Shown here: in pieces, positions 25,292 to 34,038 of the stretch | How the letters are laid out: every line of letters begins with the position of its first letter | How positions within the stretch are numbered: the first letter of the stretch is position 1 | Source of the DNA: Paenibacillus_E violae | GTDB lineage: Bacteria > Bacillota > Bacilli > Paenibacillales > NBRC-103111 | Assembly: GCF_032461945.1 (NCBI RefSeq) | Contig: NZ_JAWCUD010000009.1 | Location: forward strand, 290,367-354,366 | DNA length: 64,000 nt | Direction of reading: 5' to 3' | The notes under the pieces: model-generated | What the model was told of the DNA's origin: nothing | Database searches by the model: none | The model's input: the letters and a program-made list of their open reading frames with translations, nothing else | Program-made: the position numbers and the translations under genes

Positions 25292-26575
25292 CTAAAAAGT
25301 GACCAGCTTATCAACAGCCACAGGTTGTCCTGTGCGTAGGGATATGTTACCTGCGATACCAGTAAGGATGGACATTGCGCCATCGACATGCGAAGCAGCT
25401 CTTTGGAAGCGATCGTCAGATGCTTTTTCGAAAATATCCCGCAGCAGCACAGGGTCTCCGCCGCCGTGACCGCCAACGCCTTCTTCGATTTGAACCTGAT
25501 ACGGCGCTGCGAACATAGGGAACACTTTGATTGTTTTCTCCTTCAAAGCACCTTCGTCTTCTTTTTTCCCGCCGGAATTCACGTAGGATTGCTCTACGAC
25601 TTTCATTTCAATACGGCCTTTGCTGCCGTTAATATGCACATTGAAGCCTTCCCATGGCATATAAGCGTTCAAAGAGTATGTCAAAATCGCTTTATTTTTG
25701 TAACGGACCATAACGCCCATTGTGTCTTCGATGCTGATACCGTCGCCGAAAACGCTTTGATCGCGCTGATAACCGTCTTCATGTTCCGCATTTAAATATA
25801 AGCCTTTGAGGTGCTCGTTTTTGTCCAAATGCAGTGCAAATGGATCGTCCTTCGCATTTTCGTTGCCTGTTGCGCGTTGATAGAACTTGGTTTCGCCGCG
25901 TTTCTCGGCATTTTCTCTACCATAGAACATCAAGCCGCCCATTGCATATACAGTTTCAGGACGTGTTCCCAACCAGAAATTCACGAGATCGAAATGATGC
26001 GTCGATTTGTGCACAAGCAGACCGCCGCCATTGCGCTTATCCCGGTGCCATCTGCGGAAATAGTCCGCTCCATGCTGGGTGTTAAGCAGCCACTCGAAAT
26101 GTACGGAATGCACGTCGCCAATTGTTCCATCCATGATCAATTCGCGGATTTTCGTATTATGCGGGGCATAACGGTAATTGAAAGTTACGCGAAGCTGACG
26201 TCCTGTCCGCTTGATAGCATCAAGAATTTCTTGACATTTCTCTTCATCCACCGTCATCGGTTTCTCCGAAATGACATCGCAGCCCATCTCCATCGCTTTA
26301 ATAATGTAGGTGTGATGCGTGCGATCAACGGAAGTTACAATCACATAATCCGGCTTTTCTCTGCGGATCATCTCTTCGAATTCATGCGCTTTATAAGTAG
26401 GCACAGCCTTGTATTCATATTTTTTTTGCAGCAAACCGTTGGTAAAGTCCATTCTCGTTTGATTGATATCGCAGATGGCAACAAGCTCAGATGTATCTTG
26501 GAAATCCCTTACAATAGCGCCATAGAAAAATTCAGCACGTCCTCCGGTGCCGACGACTGCATAACGTTTTTTCAT
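25292..26575 (-). CDS. Gfo/Idh/MocA-family oxidoreductase
   Basis: NAD(P)-dependent sugar oxidoreductase. It has an N-terminal Rossmann fold (YAVVGTGGRAEFFYG, residues 4-18), the family CDVISEKPMTVDEEK motif near residue 90 with the conserved EKP, and a C-terminal alpha/beta domain with HKSTHHFDLVNFWLG near 190. Length (427) is somewhat above the typical 340-400. The divergent AraC regulator and the following hydrolase suggest a small sugar-derivative catabolic unit. The substrate is unknown. Confidence 0.88.
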   Translation of the reverse strand: MKKRYAVVGTGGRAEFFYGAIVRDFQDTSELVAICDINQTRMDFTNGLLQKKYEYKAVPTYKAHEFEEMIRREKPDYVIVTSVDRTHHTYIIKAMEMGCDVISEKPMTVDEEKCQEILDAIKRTGRQLRVTFNYRYAPHNTKIRELIMDGTIGDVHSVHFEWLLNTQHGADYFRRWHRDKRNGGGLLVHKSTHHFDLVNFWLGTRPETVYAMGGLMFYGRENAEKRGETKFYQRATGNENAKDDPFALHLDKNEHLKGLYLNAEHEDGYQRDQSVFGDGISIEDTMGVMVRYKNKAILTYSLNAYMPWEGFNVHINGSKGRIEMKVVEQSYVNSGGKKEDEGALKEKTIKVFPMFAAPYQVQIEEGVGGHGGGDPVLLRDIFEKASDDRFQRAASHVDGAMSILTGIAGNISLRTGQPVAVDKLVTF

Positions 26576-26665
26576 AACTGGTTAAGCCCCTCTCGAGAAT
26601 AAGTTTTCTTACCTCAAGATTAATACAATATTTGCTGCGTTTCTAATCAAATCTTATCTAATGTC

Positions 26666-26693
26666 TTTCAATCCTTGCATATTTTGCTATAAT
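26666..26693 (+). promoter_or_regulatory. Candidate promoter of the AraC gene
   Basis: TTTCAA (26666-26671), 16-bp spacer, TATAAT (26688-26693), 42 bases before the GTG start of the AraC regulator. Confidence 0.45.
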
Positions 26694-26734
26694 AACAGTA
26701 CATTTAGTTTGATTTGATCGAAGAGGTGTCCGTT

Positions 26735-27556
26735 GTGATCCAATATGAAATCGAAAGACTACGCAGAGACCGGCCCTACTCCATGCAGGTGAATCATTTC
26801 CATGATCATTATGAAATCTACTATTTGCTGAGTGGCAAACGCTACTACTTTATACAAGACCGCTCGTATCTCATTCAAGAAGGCGACCTCGTTCTTATCG
26901 ATAAAAATCAGCTGCACAAAACGCGAAATGCCGATGCGGAGGCTCATGAGCGTATATTGCTCAGCTTCGATGATAGGTGGATTCGATCCATTGGAGAAGA
27001 TGCTTCCGAGCATCTGCTTGTGCCTTTTGTGCAGAAACAGCATGTATTCTCTCTGAGCGGTACGAATCGTACCTTGGTTGAGAATCTGCTGTTTCAGCTG
27101 CTCCGGGAGCAGCAGCAGGCGCTCGGTGGGTGGCAATTAAACAGCCGCGCGCTGTTTACGCAGCTGCTGATCTTCTGCTCACGCATGACGGACAGGATCA
27201 GCACAGCACAAAGTCACGCGCAAGCGCACAATCCCAAAATATTTGAGATTGTGGCTTATATCAACGAGCATTACCGGAATCGGTTGACGCTGGCTTCGAT
27301 CTCGGAGACCTTTTATATTAGTCCCAGCTATTTTTGCCGCTCTTTTAAAGAAACGACGGGATTCTCGTTCGTTGAATATTTGAACAATGTGCGGATTCGA
27401 GAAGCACAGCGGCTGCTAAGAGAAACCAAACTGAAGGTTATTCACATTGCGGAGCAATCGGGCTTCGATAGCGTCGCCCATTTTGGCCGCGTGTTTAAGC
27501 AGGTCACTTCGCAGACGCCGCTAGAGTGCCGGAAACTGATGCGGCTGAGCCAGTAG
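26735..27556 (+). CDS. AraC-family transcriptional regulator
   Basis: The 273-residue product has an N-terminal cupin sensor (residues ~5-100: HFHDHYEIYYLLSGKRYYFI and EGDLVLIDKNQLHKT) and a C-terminal double HTH (~170-270: LTLASISETFYISPSYFCRSFKE, then IREAQRLLRETKLKVIHIAEQSGFDSVAHFGRVFKQ in two parts). Start chosen at GTG 26735 after AGAGGTG; TTG 26714 lies upstream of that site. It is divergent from the Gfo/Idh gene, its likely target. Confidence 0.9.
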   Translation: MIQYEIERLRRDRPYSMQVNHFHDHYEIYYLLSGKRYYFIQDRSYLIQEGDLVLIDKNQLHKTRNADAEAHERILLSFDDRWIRSIGEDASEHLLVPFVQKQHVFSLSGTNRTLVENLLFQLLREQQQALGGWQLNSRALFTQLLIFCSRMTDRISTAQSHAQAHNPKIFEIVAYINEHYRNRLTLASISETFYISPSYFCRSFKETTGFSFVEYLNNVRIREAQRLLRETKLKVIHIAEQSGFDSVAHFGRVFKQVTSQTPLECRKLMRLSQ

Positions 27557-27751
27557 TGGCTGGCGGGGCGCGTTAGGTGGGGAGTTTGGAGAGTGGATGG
27601 AGAGGTAGATGAAGATTGAGTGCACATTAAATGTAGATTGGATGCACATTTGATCGGGATTAGATGGATAAAGTAATGTTATTTTTTGAAGTTTAAGTCT
27701 ATCGGGTGGAACTAGATGGAAATTATACCTCTAATTCCTTGGAAAAGTGAT

Positions 27752-27927
27752 GATTCCATGGTCCGCTAATTTGCCTGATAATCGCCAATTGGCAGGTCAA
27801 AGGGAACTATGGTCCTCTATTCCAATGTTTCTGCCGAATATCAACTCCAAGCCGAGAAATAAGGCCCTGTAGTTCCTATTTGCCCCGAAAACAGCCCGTT
27901 TCTGCAAAATAGAGGCTCATAGTTCCC
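27752..27927. repeat. Four-box intergenic element, copy C
   Basis: A degenerate forward box at 27752-27772, a good forward box at 27802-27822, and reverse boxes at 27856-27876 and 27906-27927; offsets 0, 50, 104, 154. A partial forward/reverse pair also lies just before it (27707-27738). It sits between the convergent AraC and uxaC genes. The rest of the gap (27557-27706) holds short TGCACATT repeats and no gene. Confidence 0.7.
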
Positions 27928-27962
27928 TTTCCTCTTAATGAAGGGAGCGGGGGAGGTATTTG

Positions 27963-28072
27963 CTACTGGTGACGGTGGTGTTACTTGGTTATGGCTGCTG
28001 GTGACTGATCGCGGTGATGTTACTTGCTTATGGCTACTGGTAACTGGTGACGGTGGTGTTACTTGGTTATGG
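27963..28072. repeat. 39-bp tandem repeat
   Basis: Three consecutive copies, the first short (27963-27994) and two of 39 bp (27995-28033, 28034-28072), each ending TTACTTG-TTATGG. A broken fourth copy may follow. GGTCACCACTGGTCACCAC at 28159-28177 is a related inverted stretch. Non-coding gap between convergent genes. Confidence 0.7.
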
Positions 28073-28196
28073 CTATAGCGGCTGATGGCAGGTGACAAGA
28101 GTTGAGTGTAATGTTTATGTTCAGATGTTCGATGTTCAGCATCAAACATCTGCCCACGGTCACCACTGGTCACCACGCGGCGCGACCACACACATA

Positions 28197-28234
28197 AAGA
28201 AAAGGCCCCCACAAGTGGAGGCCTTTTCTTTTTA
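28197..28234. terminator. Terminator of uxaC
   Basis: Stem AAAAGGCCTCCA / TGGGGGCCTTTT with loop CTTG on the minus strand, followed by CTTTATG; the plus side carries TTTTCTTTTT, so it can act both ways. Confidence 0.85.
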
Positions 28235-29632
28235 AAACCCGAAATATTGCTTCGCGTTATCGTAGGAGATACCTTGAACCAACTGCTTGAGCAGCTGCTC
28301 GTCATTCGGGAACTCGCCCGCTTCAACCCACTCGCCGAACATGTTGCACAGAATTCTGCGGAAGTATTCATGTCTCGTGTACGACAAGAAACTTCTGGAG
28401 TCGGTGAGCATGCCGACAAAACGGCCAAGCAATCCGAAATTGCCAAGCGATTTCATCTGCGAAACCATGCCGTCTTTCGTATCGTTGAACCACCAAGCGG
28501 CGCCAAGCTGAATTTTGCCCGGGATTCCGTCGCCTTGGAAGCTGCCCATCAGCGAAGCAAGAATTTCATTGTCACGTGCGTTCAATGAGTAAAGAATAGT
28601 TCTTGGCAGCGAATCCGCAACAGCCAGCGAAGAAAGCAATCCAGTTAGCGCGCTCGCTACAAGGCTATCGTTAATGGAGTCAAAACCTGTATCCGGCCCA
28701 AGTTTTGCAAAAGCTTGTCCGTTATTGTTACGGGATGCGTTGATATGGTATTGCATCGCCCAGTCGAGCTTTTTATATACGCCGCCCAGGAATAGCAAAG
28801 TGAAGGCTTTATATTTTTTCTCATCTTCCAAGCTAACTGCGTTGCCAGCCAAGGCCGATTTGAAAATTTGTTCAACTTCTTCTTTGGTCGCCACCGCAAA
28901 AGGCACGTAATCCAAAGCATGGTCAGACACTTTACAGCCTACGGAATTAAAGAATTCCGCTCTGCTCTCAAGTCCCGCTAGCAGATCGTCGTAGGACGAA
29001 ATCGTGATGTCTGCCGCTTTTTCCAATTGAGCGATCCAAGGAAGGAACGTAGCTCGGTTAATTTCGAGCGCTTTGTCAGGACGGTAAGACGGCAATACTT
29101 GCGTGTGGAAATCTTTGATTTCTTTGATTTTGATATGATACTCCAAGGAATCAACTGGATCATCCGTCGTGCAGATGACCGTTACTTTGGAATTCGTGAT
29201 CAGGTCTCTGGCGCGTGAACCGCCTTCAGCCAGCTTCGCGTTCACTTTTTCCCAAATGGCAGGCGCGTTCTGTTCGTTAATCAGGTCATTCACACCAAAA
29301 AATGTGCGAAGTTCCATGTGAGACCAGTGGTACAGCGGGTTACCGATCGCCATTGGCAGCGTACCTGCCCAAGCAACGAAACGATCATAATCGCTAGCTT
29401 CTCCAGTCACTTTATTCTCTTCAACGCCGTTAGCGCGCATCATTCTCCACTTGTAGTGGTCGCCGTAAAGCCAAGCTTCCGTAATGTTATTGAATTGTTT
29501 ATTTTCATAAATCTCTTTAGGGCTCAAGTGGCAGTGATAGTCAATAATCGGCAGATCTTTGGCGTATTCGTGGAACAAATGAACAGCGGTTTGATTAGTA
29601 AGTAGGAAGTTTTCATCTAAAAACGTTTTCAT
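28232..29632 (-). CDS. uxaC: Glucuronate (uronate) isomerase
   Basis: Isomerises D-glucuronate to D-fructuronate and D-galacturonate to D-tagaturonate in hexuronate breakdown. The 466-residue protein has the family start FLTNQTAVHLFHEYA-like segment, the metal-binding PIIDYHCHLSPKEIYENK near residue 28, and a C-terminal MLTDSRSFLSYTRHEYFRRILCN in two parts. Start ATG 29632 follows AAAGGTGG; a GTG at 29647 overlaps that site. Other uronate genes (uxaA, uxaB, kdgK) are not in the window, so it stands alone here. Confidence 0.94.
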   Translation of the reverse strand: MKTFLDENFLLTNQTAVHLFHEYAKDLPIIDYHCHLSPKEIYENKQFNNITEAWLYGDHYKWRMMRANGVEENKVTGEASDYDRFVAWAGTLPMAIGNPLYHWSHMELRTFFGVNDLINEQNAPAIWEKVNAKLAEGGSRARDLITNSKVTVICTTDDPVDSLEYHIKIKEIKDFHTQVLPSYRPDKALEINRATFLPWIAQLEKAADITISSYDDLLAGLESRAEFFNSVGCKVSDHALDYVPFAVATKEEVEQIFKSALAGNAVSLEDEKKYKAFTLLFLGGVYKKLDWAMQYHINASRNNNGQAFAKLGPDTGFDSINDSLVASALTGLLSSLAVADSLPRTILYSLNARDNEILASLMGSFQGDGIPGKIQLGAAWWFNDTKDGMVSQMKSLGNFGLLGRFVGMLTDSRSFLSYTRHEYFRRILCNMFGEWVEAGEFPNDEQLLKQLVQGISYDNAKQYFGF

Positions 29633-29756
29633 AAAGCAAATTTCCACCTTTCTCGACCTGATTGATCTGCCCTTAATTTTAGCCGAAGGTGGATGCGAAG
29701 TCTTGTGATTTTTTGCTTTAATTTTGCGAAATATGCATATATTGACCTCTCAAAGT

Positions 29757-30689
29757 TTATGGATTTGAATTCTCGGCATTTGCACCCGCCGTTATTTCTT
29801 CCGGTATCGTCTTGGAAGCGCCTGGAACGTGCCGCGGTTTATGATTAACCAACTCCGAAGAGTAAATGCTGACATAGACACGGCCGGGCAAAGCCTGTGC
29901 TCTGATCAGGATCGGCTGATTATAGTTGTTTTTGAAGCTAAAATCCGGTCCTCCCCAGTTCACCGTCGCGTCTCTCCCTGAAGGTACGTAGGGCACAGAT
30001 CTGCTGTGCGAGTATCTTTCGACAATCGTAAGACCAGCCCGGTCCACCGCATTAAAAAGGGTCGAGGAGGTTTGACAAATTCCACCGCCAATCCCTTCTG
30101 AAAATTCTCCCCTCACAATAACTTTCGCCGGCATATAGCCTCTTCCACGCGTACGAACGCCAACCACCCGGTTAAAAGAGAACGTTTCATTCGGGAGAAC
30201 CACGTAGTTGTTAATCGCCTGAGTAGCGAGCTTAATATTCGTAAAGCGGTGCTTATTATTTGAATTAAAATACGTCACATAATAGCCGATTGGATGTACG
30301 CGGATGCTAGCCAGCAGTTCACTATCTACTTTCGGATATATAGGCAGCGTAGGAACATCAAATTTCATAGGTCCCTCACTGTAAAACTGCTTGTAAAATT
30401 GTTCCACAAAAGCACGCCGATTCAACTGTGCTCCTGGAATTTCCTTCACTATCCCTCCTGCATCACTAATTGTCGCATTCACGGGTTTCCGGTACGCTTT
30501 CTTCTCCATTTCGGTCATGAGACGGTCTAATCGCTCATTATTAACCAACGGCACGTCAACATAATCAAGTCGGTAAGCCTCACGCTGGACATTCGCTTGA
30601 ATTTGAGAACTTCCATCCTTGGTTGTCTGATCCGCCATTTCATTCATTTGCATAAAAAGCATGAGACCTGCAATCCATCCCTGCATCAT
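29757..30689 (-). CDS. VanW-domain protein
   Basis: A 310-residue protein with an N-terminal hydrophobic stretch, a middle peptidoglycan-binding-like region (residues ~60-150) and a VanW domain (~155-285) bearing NETFSFNRVVGVRTRGRGY and GIGGGICQTSSTLFNAV. VanW-like proteins are surface or cell-wall associated, but the biochemical role is not established. The start after GGGAGGGG is reasonable; the first residues MMQGWIAGLMLFMQM are a weak signal or anchor. It is flanked by uxaC and the PhyH gene without clear linkage. Confidence 0.8.
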   Translation of the reverse strand: MMQGWIAGLMLFMQMNEMADQTTKDGSSQIQANVQREAYRLDYVDVPLVNNERLDRLMTEMEKKAYRKPVNATISDAGGIVKEIPGAQLNRRAFVEQFYKQFYSEGPMKFDVPTLPIYPKVDSELLASIRVHPIGYYVTYFNSNNKHRFTNIKLATQAINNYVVLPNETFSFNRVVGVRTRGRGYMPAKVIVRGEFSEGIGGGICQTSSTLFNAVDRAGLTIVERYSHSRSVPYVPSGRDATVNWGGPDFSFKNNYNQPILIRAQALPGRVYVSIYSSELVNHKPRHVPGASKTIPEEITAGANAENSNP

Positions 30690-30765
30690 CTAATCAATCA
30701 CCCCTCCCCTATTGTAAACAATTGAAAATTTTCCATACCAAATAACTCAATTCCTACCGGAATGT

Positions 30766-30815
30766 AAAAAAGGACCGCCCCCGACCCATGATTGGCCTAA
30801 GGAACAGTCCTTTGC
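30766..30815 (-). terminator. Terminator of the PhyH gene
   Basis: Minus-strand stem AAAGGACTG / CGGTCCTTT with inner pairing of TTCC and GG-rich sequence, followed by TTTACATT. Confidence 0.7.
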
Positions 30816-30836
30816 TTGTAAGCTTATTGCATAGCC

Positions 30837-31646
30837 TTAATGCGGATAGGCGGCTTCGAATTCATTCCCGCATGGTCCGCCGCTTGGGTTATTTTCCAGA
30901 TCGACGGTTTCACCGTTTTGGCGGTACAAAGGGCAATAATAGTGACTAATGTGCGTAGCGGATTCATTGGCATAATGACAGATGAACGCCCTGCGGAAGC
31001 GATCCTTCGTTTTGTTGCGGTACGAGCCGTGGATGAGATTTCCGTTAAAAAACAGCACGTCGCCTCTTTCCATGACGACCGGTATCGCCTTTTCGTCTTT
31101 TGGCGGCTTAACATAATGCGTGGTAAACGATTCTTTGGCATCTGCCAGATCGGGGCAAGAAAGATCCAGCGTATTCGTCTTGGGAACGACGAGCAGACCG
31201 CCGTTTTCCTCATCTGCTGCATCTATCGCTGTCCATGCGGCTATACAGTTGCCGGGCTCAACCTGTAAATAGAAGTTATCCTGGTGCAGCGCTTGGCCGC
31301 GAGAGCCTGGCGGTTTGTAATAGAACATGCTCTGGGCAGCCAGCGCTTCCTCCTCATACAAATCAGCTAACACCTCCATCACCGGCTGATGCAGCATATA
31401 CTTCCTAGCCGTCTCGTTAAAACGGTGCGGATGCATGACCCGCGGATAACGCTTCAGAGGGTCCGATCCATCTCCTTGCAAGTCAGGTTCGAAATGCCCC
31501 GGAATCGCCTGCAACGAAATCTCTTCAAATGTAGCATCAATTTCCGCCAAATGTTCCGCTGAAAATAAGCCTTTTACGATCAAATACCCTTCCCGTTCAA
31601 AATGCTGTTTTTGCTCTTTCGTCAGCTTAAGCAATGTGTTCGCCAT
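30837..31646 (-). CDS. Phytanoyl-CoA dioxygenase (PhyH) family protein
   Basis: Fe(II)/2-oxoglutarate-dependent oxygenase fold of 269 residues. The iron ligands are visible as HQD in QALHQDNFYLQ near residue 126 and the distal His in NGNLIHGSYRNKT near 205, followed by the 2-oxoglutarate-binding Arg in RFRRAFICHY. The substrate is unknown; bacterial PhyH proteins act on varied small molecules. The divergent AraC regulator shares a gap with an 11-bp-arm inverted repeat and probably controls it. Confidence 0.87.
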   Translation of the reverse strand: MANTLLKLTKEQKQHFEREGYLIVKGLFSAEHLAEIDATFEEISLQAIPGHFEPDLQGDGSDPLKRYPRVMHPHRFNETARKYMLHQPVMEVLADLYEEEALAAQSMFYYKPPGSRGQALHQDNFYLQVEPGNCIAAWTAIDAADEENGGLLVVPKTNTLDLSCPDLADAKESFTTHYVKPPKDEKAIPVVMERGDVLFFNGNLIHGSYRNKTKDRFRRAFICHYANESATHISHYYCPLYRQNGETVDLENNPSGGPCGNEFEAAYPH

Positions 31647-31725
31647 CTTGTCTTCCCTCCAAGTTATCTGTTATTCTTCATGTTCTCAGCATATCGAATA
31701 ATGCTCTCTCACAGAAGTAAGAATG

Positions 31726-31780
31726 CTGCTAATAAATCCTATAATCCTGCTATTTTCTGTTATACTCAGTTTATTAGCAG
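31726..31780. promoter_or_regulatory. Inverted repeat around the AraC promoter
   Basis: CTGCTAATAAA (31726-31736) and TTTATTAGCAG (31770-31780) are exact reverse complements with 33 bases between them. A -10-like TATACT (31761-31766) lies inside and the predicted start of transcription falls in the right arm; no good -35 is present. This fits a regulator-dependent promoter. Confidence 0.5.
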
Positions 31781-31806
31781 GCAGCGCTCAGGAGGGAACG
31801 ATCTTT

Positions 31807-32580
31807 ATGAATATGGAAGCAAACACATTCTTGGCAGGGCATTTCAATGAATCGGATTCCTACTTCACCATTCGCCCTGAAGGACGTAACGATTGGCTTC
31901 TCTGCTTCACGCTAGGCGGCGAAGGTTACTTCAAACTTGGCGGGAATGAAAGACGCTGCCGGGCAGGGGATCTCACGCTGCTTGCTCCAGGAACTCCGCA
32001 GCATTACGGTACGAGGAAAAATCATCATTGGGAGTTTGTTTGGGCCCATTTTCCATCCATCCTCGCAGAGACGAATCTGCTGCCCAAGGAAGAGCAGCTT
32101 TTCCTCACGATTGAAAGCGAGTCGCTCCGGGAACGCATCTACCAAGCTTTCGCCCGTATTCTGCAGGATTCCAGAGAACGCGGGGAATACTGGTTTGAGC
32201 TGATCCTTTCCTCCTTGCGGGAAATCCTGCTGATCATGGCGCAGAAAACAAGCCGTAAAATGGACCCTCGCATTGAAGAGGTCCTCCATCTCTTGTCCCA
32301 GCAGATGCGCGAGCCTGTCCGCATCGAAGAACTAGCTCAGCGTGTCGGACTCTCCCCATCGCGGCTCGCTCATCTTTTCAAAGCCAGCACAGGGTACTCC
32401 ATCATTGATTCCCTGAACCGCATGCGGATTCAGCAAGCAGCACTCCTGCTTGAACATACGCAGCGAAGCGCTTCAGACGTTTGCTATGACGTCGGCTTTC
32501 AAAACTATAATCACTTCACCAATCAATTCCGCAAATGGCATGGCACGAACCCCAGCACCTTTATGAAAGAACGACGGTAA
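31807..32580 (+). CDS. AraC-family transcriptional regulator
   Basis: The 257-residue protein has an N-terminal cupin sensor (LLCFTLGGEGYFKLGGNERRCRAGDLTLL in two parts, with HHWEFVWAHF near residue 75) and a C-terminal AraC HTH pair (~155-255: IEELAQRVGLSPSRLAHLFKA and YDVGFQNYNHFTNQFRKWHG). Start ATG 31807 follows CAGGAGGG; the longer frame from 31723 crosses the promoter and the ribosome site. It faces the PhyH gene. Confidence 0.9.
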   Translation: MNMEANTFLAGHFNESDSYFTIRPEGRNDWLLCFTLGGEGYFKLGGNERRCRAGDLTLLAPGTPQHYGTRKNHHWEFVWAHFPSILAETNLLPKEEQLFLTIESESLRERIYQAFARILQDSRERGEYWFELILSSLREILLIMAQKTSRKMDPRIEEVLHLLSQQMREPVRIEELAQRVGLSPSRLAHLFKASTGYSIIDSLNRMRIQQAALLLEHTQRSASDVCYDVGFQNYNHFTNQFRKWHGTNPSTFMKERR

Positions 32581-32648
32581 AAATTATTTGACAGTTTATG
32601 AACTCCACGATAAACTGCTAGCAAGCTATAGAAAAAAGGAGGATTTCT

Positions 32649-33881
32649 ATGACCTTTGAACGTAATCTTGATAAATATGCGGAACTGATCGTCCGCGTGG
32701 GTGTGAATATCCAATCCGGCCAAACGCTGTGGATTAATGCTCCCATTCTCCATCCGGCTCTTGTGCGCCTCATATCCCGGAAAGCTTATGAAGCAGGAGC
32801 CAAACACGTACATATTGAATGGCAAGATGAAATCAGCACACAAATTAAATATATGCACGCACCAGAGGAAGCTTTTCACGAGTACCCTGCTTGGCGCGCT
32901 CAAGCACTTAACGATTTAGCGGACAATAACGGCGCTTATCTATTGATTGATGCCGTAGATCCTGAGCTGCTGAAGGACGTAGATCCCGCACGCATTTCCG
33001 CAAATTCCAAAGCGGCTGGACCTATGTTGGTAAAATGGAGAGAAAGCATGTCCTCCTATTTCATGACTTGGTCGATTGCTGCAGCACCAACTCCAGCCTG
33101 GGCTTCCAAGGTGTTCCCGAACTTGGATGAAGAAGCGGCCATGGCTGCCCTATGGGAGGCGATCTTCAAAGCGACGCGCGTCGATCAAGACAATCCTGTT
33201 CAGACTTGGCACGAGCATAACGCCACGCTGCGCAGCAAAAGAGAACAGCTCAACGAGAAGCAGTTCCATAAAATTCATTACCGTGCCCCGGGCACAGAGC
33301 TGACGGTCGAACTGCCGAAAAACCACATTTGGCGCGGTGGATCGGCTACGAACGGAACGGGAGGTTTTGAATTCAACCCGAATATCCCGACGGAAGAGGT
33401 GTTTATTTCACCGAATCGCCTAGGGACACAAGGAACAGTGCGCAGTTCGAAGCCGTTAAGTTATCAAGGAAATTTGATCGACAACTTTACAATTACCTTC
33501 GATAACGGACGTGTCGTCGATTACAAAGCCGAGGTAGGGTTTGAATCCTTGAAAGCGATGATTGAAATGGATGAAGGCGCCCATTATTTAGGCGAAATCG
33601 CGCTTGTGCCTCATGATTCACCGATTTCCAATTCGAATCTGATTTTTTTCAATACACTTTTTGATGAAAATGCTTCAAATCATTTGGCTTTGGGAAGAGC
33701 TTTTCCTACCTGTGTGGAGGGCGGGCCTGCCATGTCCAAGGATGAGCAGTTGGCAGCAGGGCTTAACGACAGCCTGATCCATGTTGATTTCATGGTCGGT
33801 TCGGCCGACATGGATATTGACGGCGAGCATGCAGATGGCCGCATGGAACCTATTTTCCGCAAGGGCAACTGGGCATTTTAA
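32649..33881 (+). CDS. M29-family aminopeptidase (AmpS/PepS type)
   Basis: Cobalt- or zinc-dependent cytoplasmic aminopeptidase of family M29 (thermophilic aminopeptidase). The 410 residues include the family segments TELTVELPKNHIWRGG, PNIPTEEVFISPNR (metal-binding Glu), DEGAHYLGEIALVPHDSP (second Glu), NHLALGRAFP and SLIHVDFMVGSADMDIDG (His and Asp ligands). Full-length. A strong SD (AAAGGAGG) precedes the ATG. It is monocistronic, followed by a terminator; no link to neighbours is obvious. Confidence 0.93.
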   Translation: MTFERNLDKYAELIVRVGVNIQSGQTLWINAPILHPALVRLISRKAYEAGAKHVHIEWQDEISTQIKYMHAPEEAFHEYPAWRAQALNDLADNNGAYLLIDAVDPELLKDVDPARISANSKAAGPMLVKWRESMSSYFMTWSIAAAPTPAWASKVFPNLDEEAAMAALWEAIFKATRVDQDNPVQTWHEHNATLRSKREQLNEKQFHKIHYRAPGTELTVELPKNHIWRGGSATNGTGGFEFNPNIPTEEVFISPNRLGTQGTVRSSKPLSYQGNLIDNFTITFDNGRVVDYKAEVGFESLKAMIEMDEGAHYLGEIALVPHDSPISNSNLIFFNTLFDENASNHLALGRAFPTCVEGGPAMSKDEQLAAGLNDSLIHVDFMVGSADMDIDGEHADGRMEPIFRKGNWAF

Positions 33882-33886
33882 CTTAG

Positions 33887-33940
33887 ACAAAAGAGACCTT
33901 CTAAACCCACAATAGGTGTGGAACGGAAGGTTCTTTTTTC
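33887..33940 (+). terminator. Terminator of the aminopeptidase gene
   Basis: Imperfect stem AGAGACCTTC / GAAGGTTCTTT with loop pairing CCACA-TGTGG inside, then TTTTTTC. Confidence 0.7.
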
Positions 33941-34038
33941 ATATAGTATAGGAGCATTGGTTTTTACCAAATTGGGAATGTTAGTCAGAAGGTAGACGGA
34001 ATTTCTTGCACCCCATCCAAACAAGAGGAGTTGATCGT

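Noticed and set aside
27841..28446. 201-residue minus-strand frame with PSPVTSSHNQVT-like repeats
   Set aside because: It runs across the 39-bp tandem repeat, the uxaC terminator and the end of uxaC on the same strand; no ribosome site, and composition follows the repeat. Treated as spurious.
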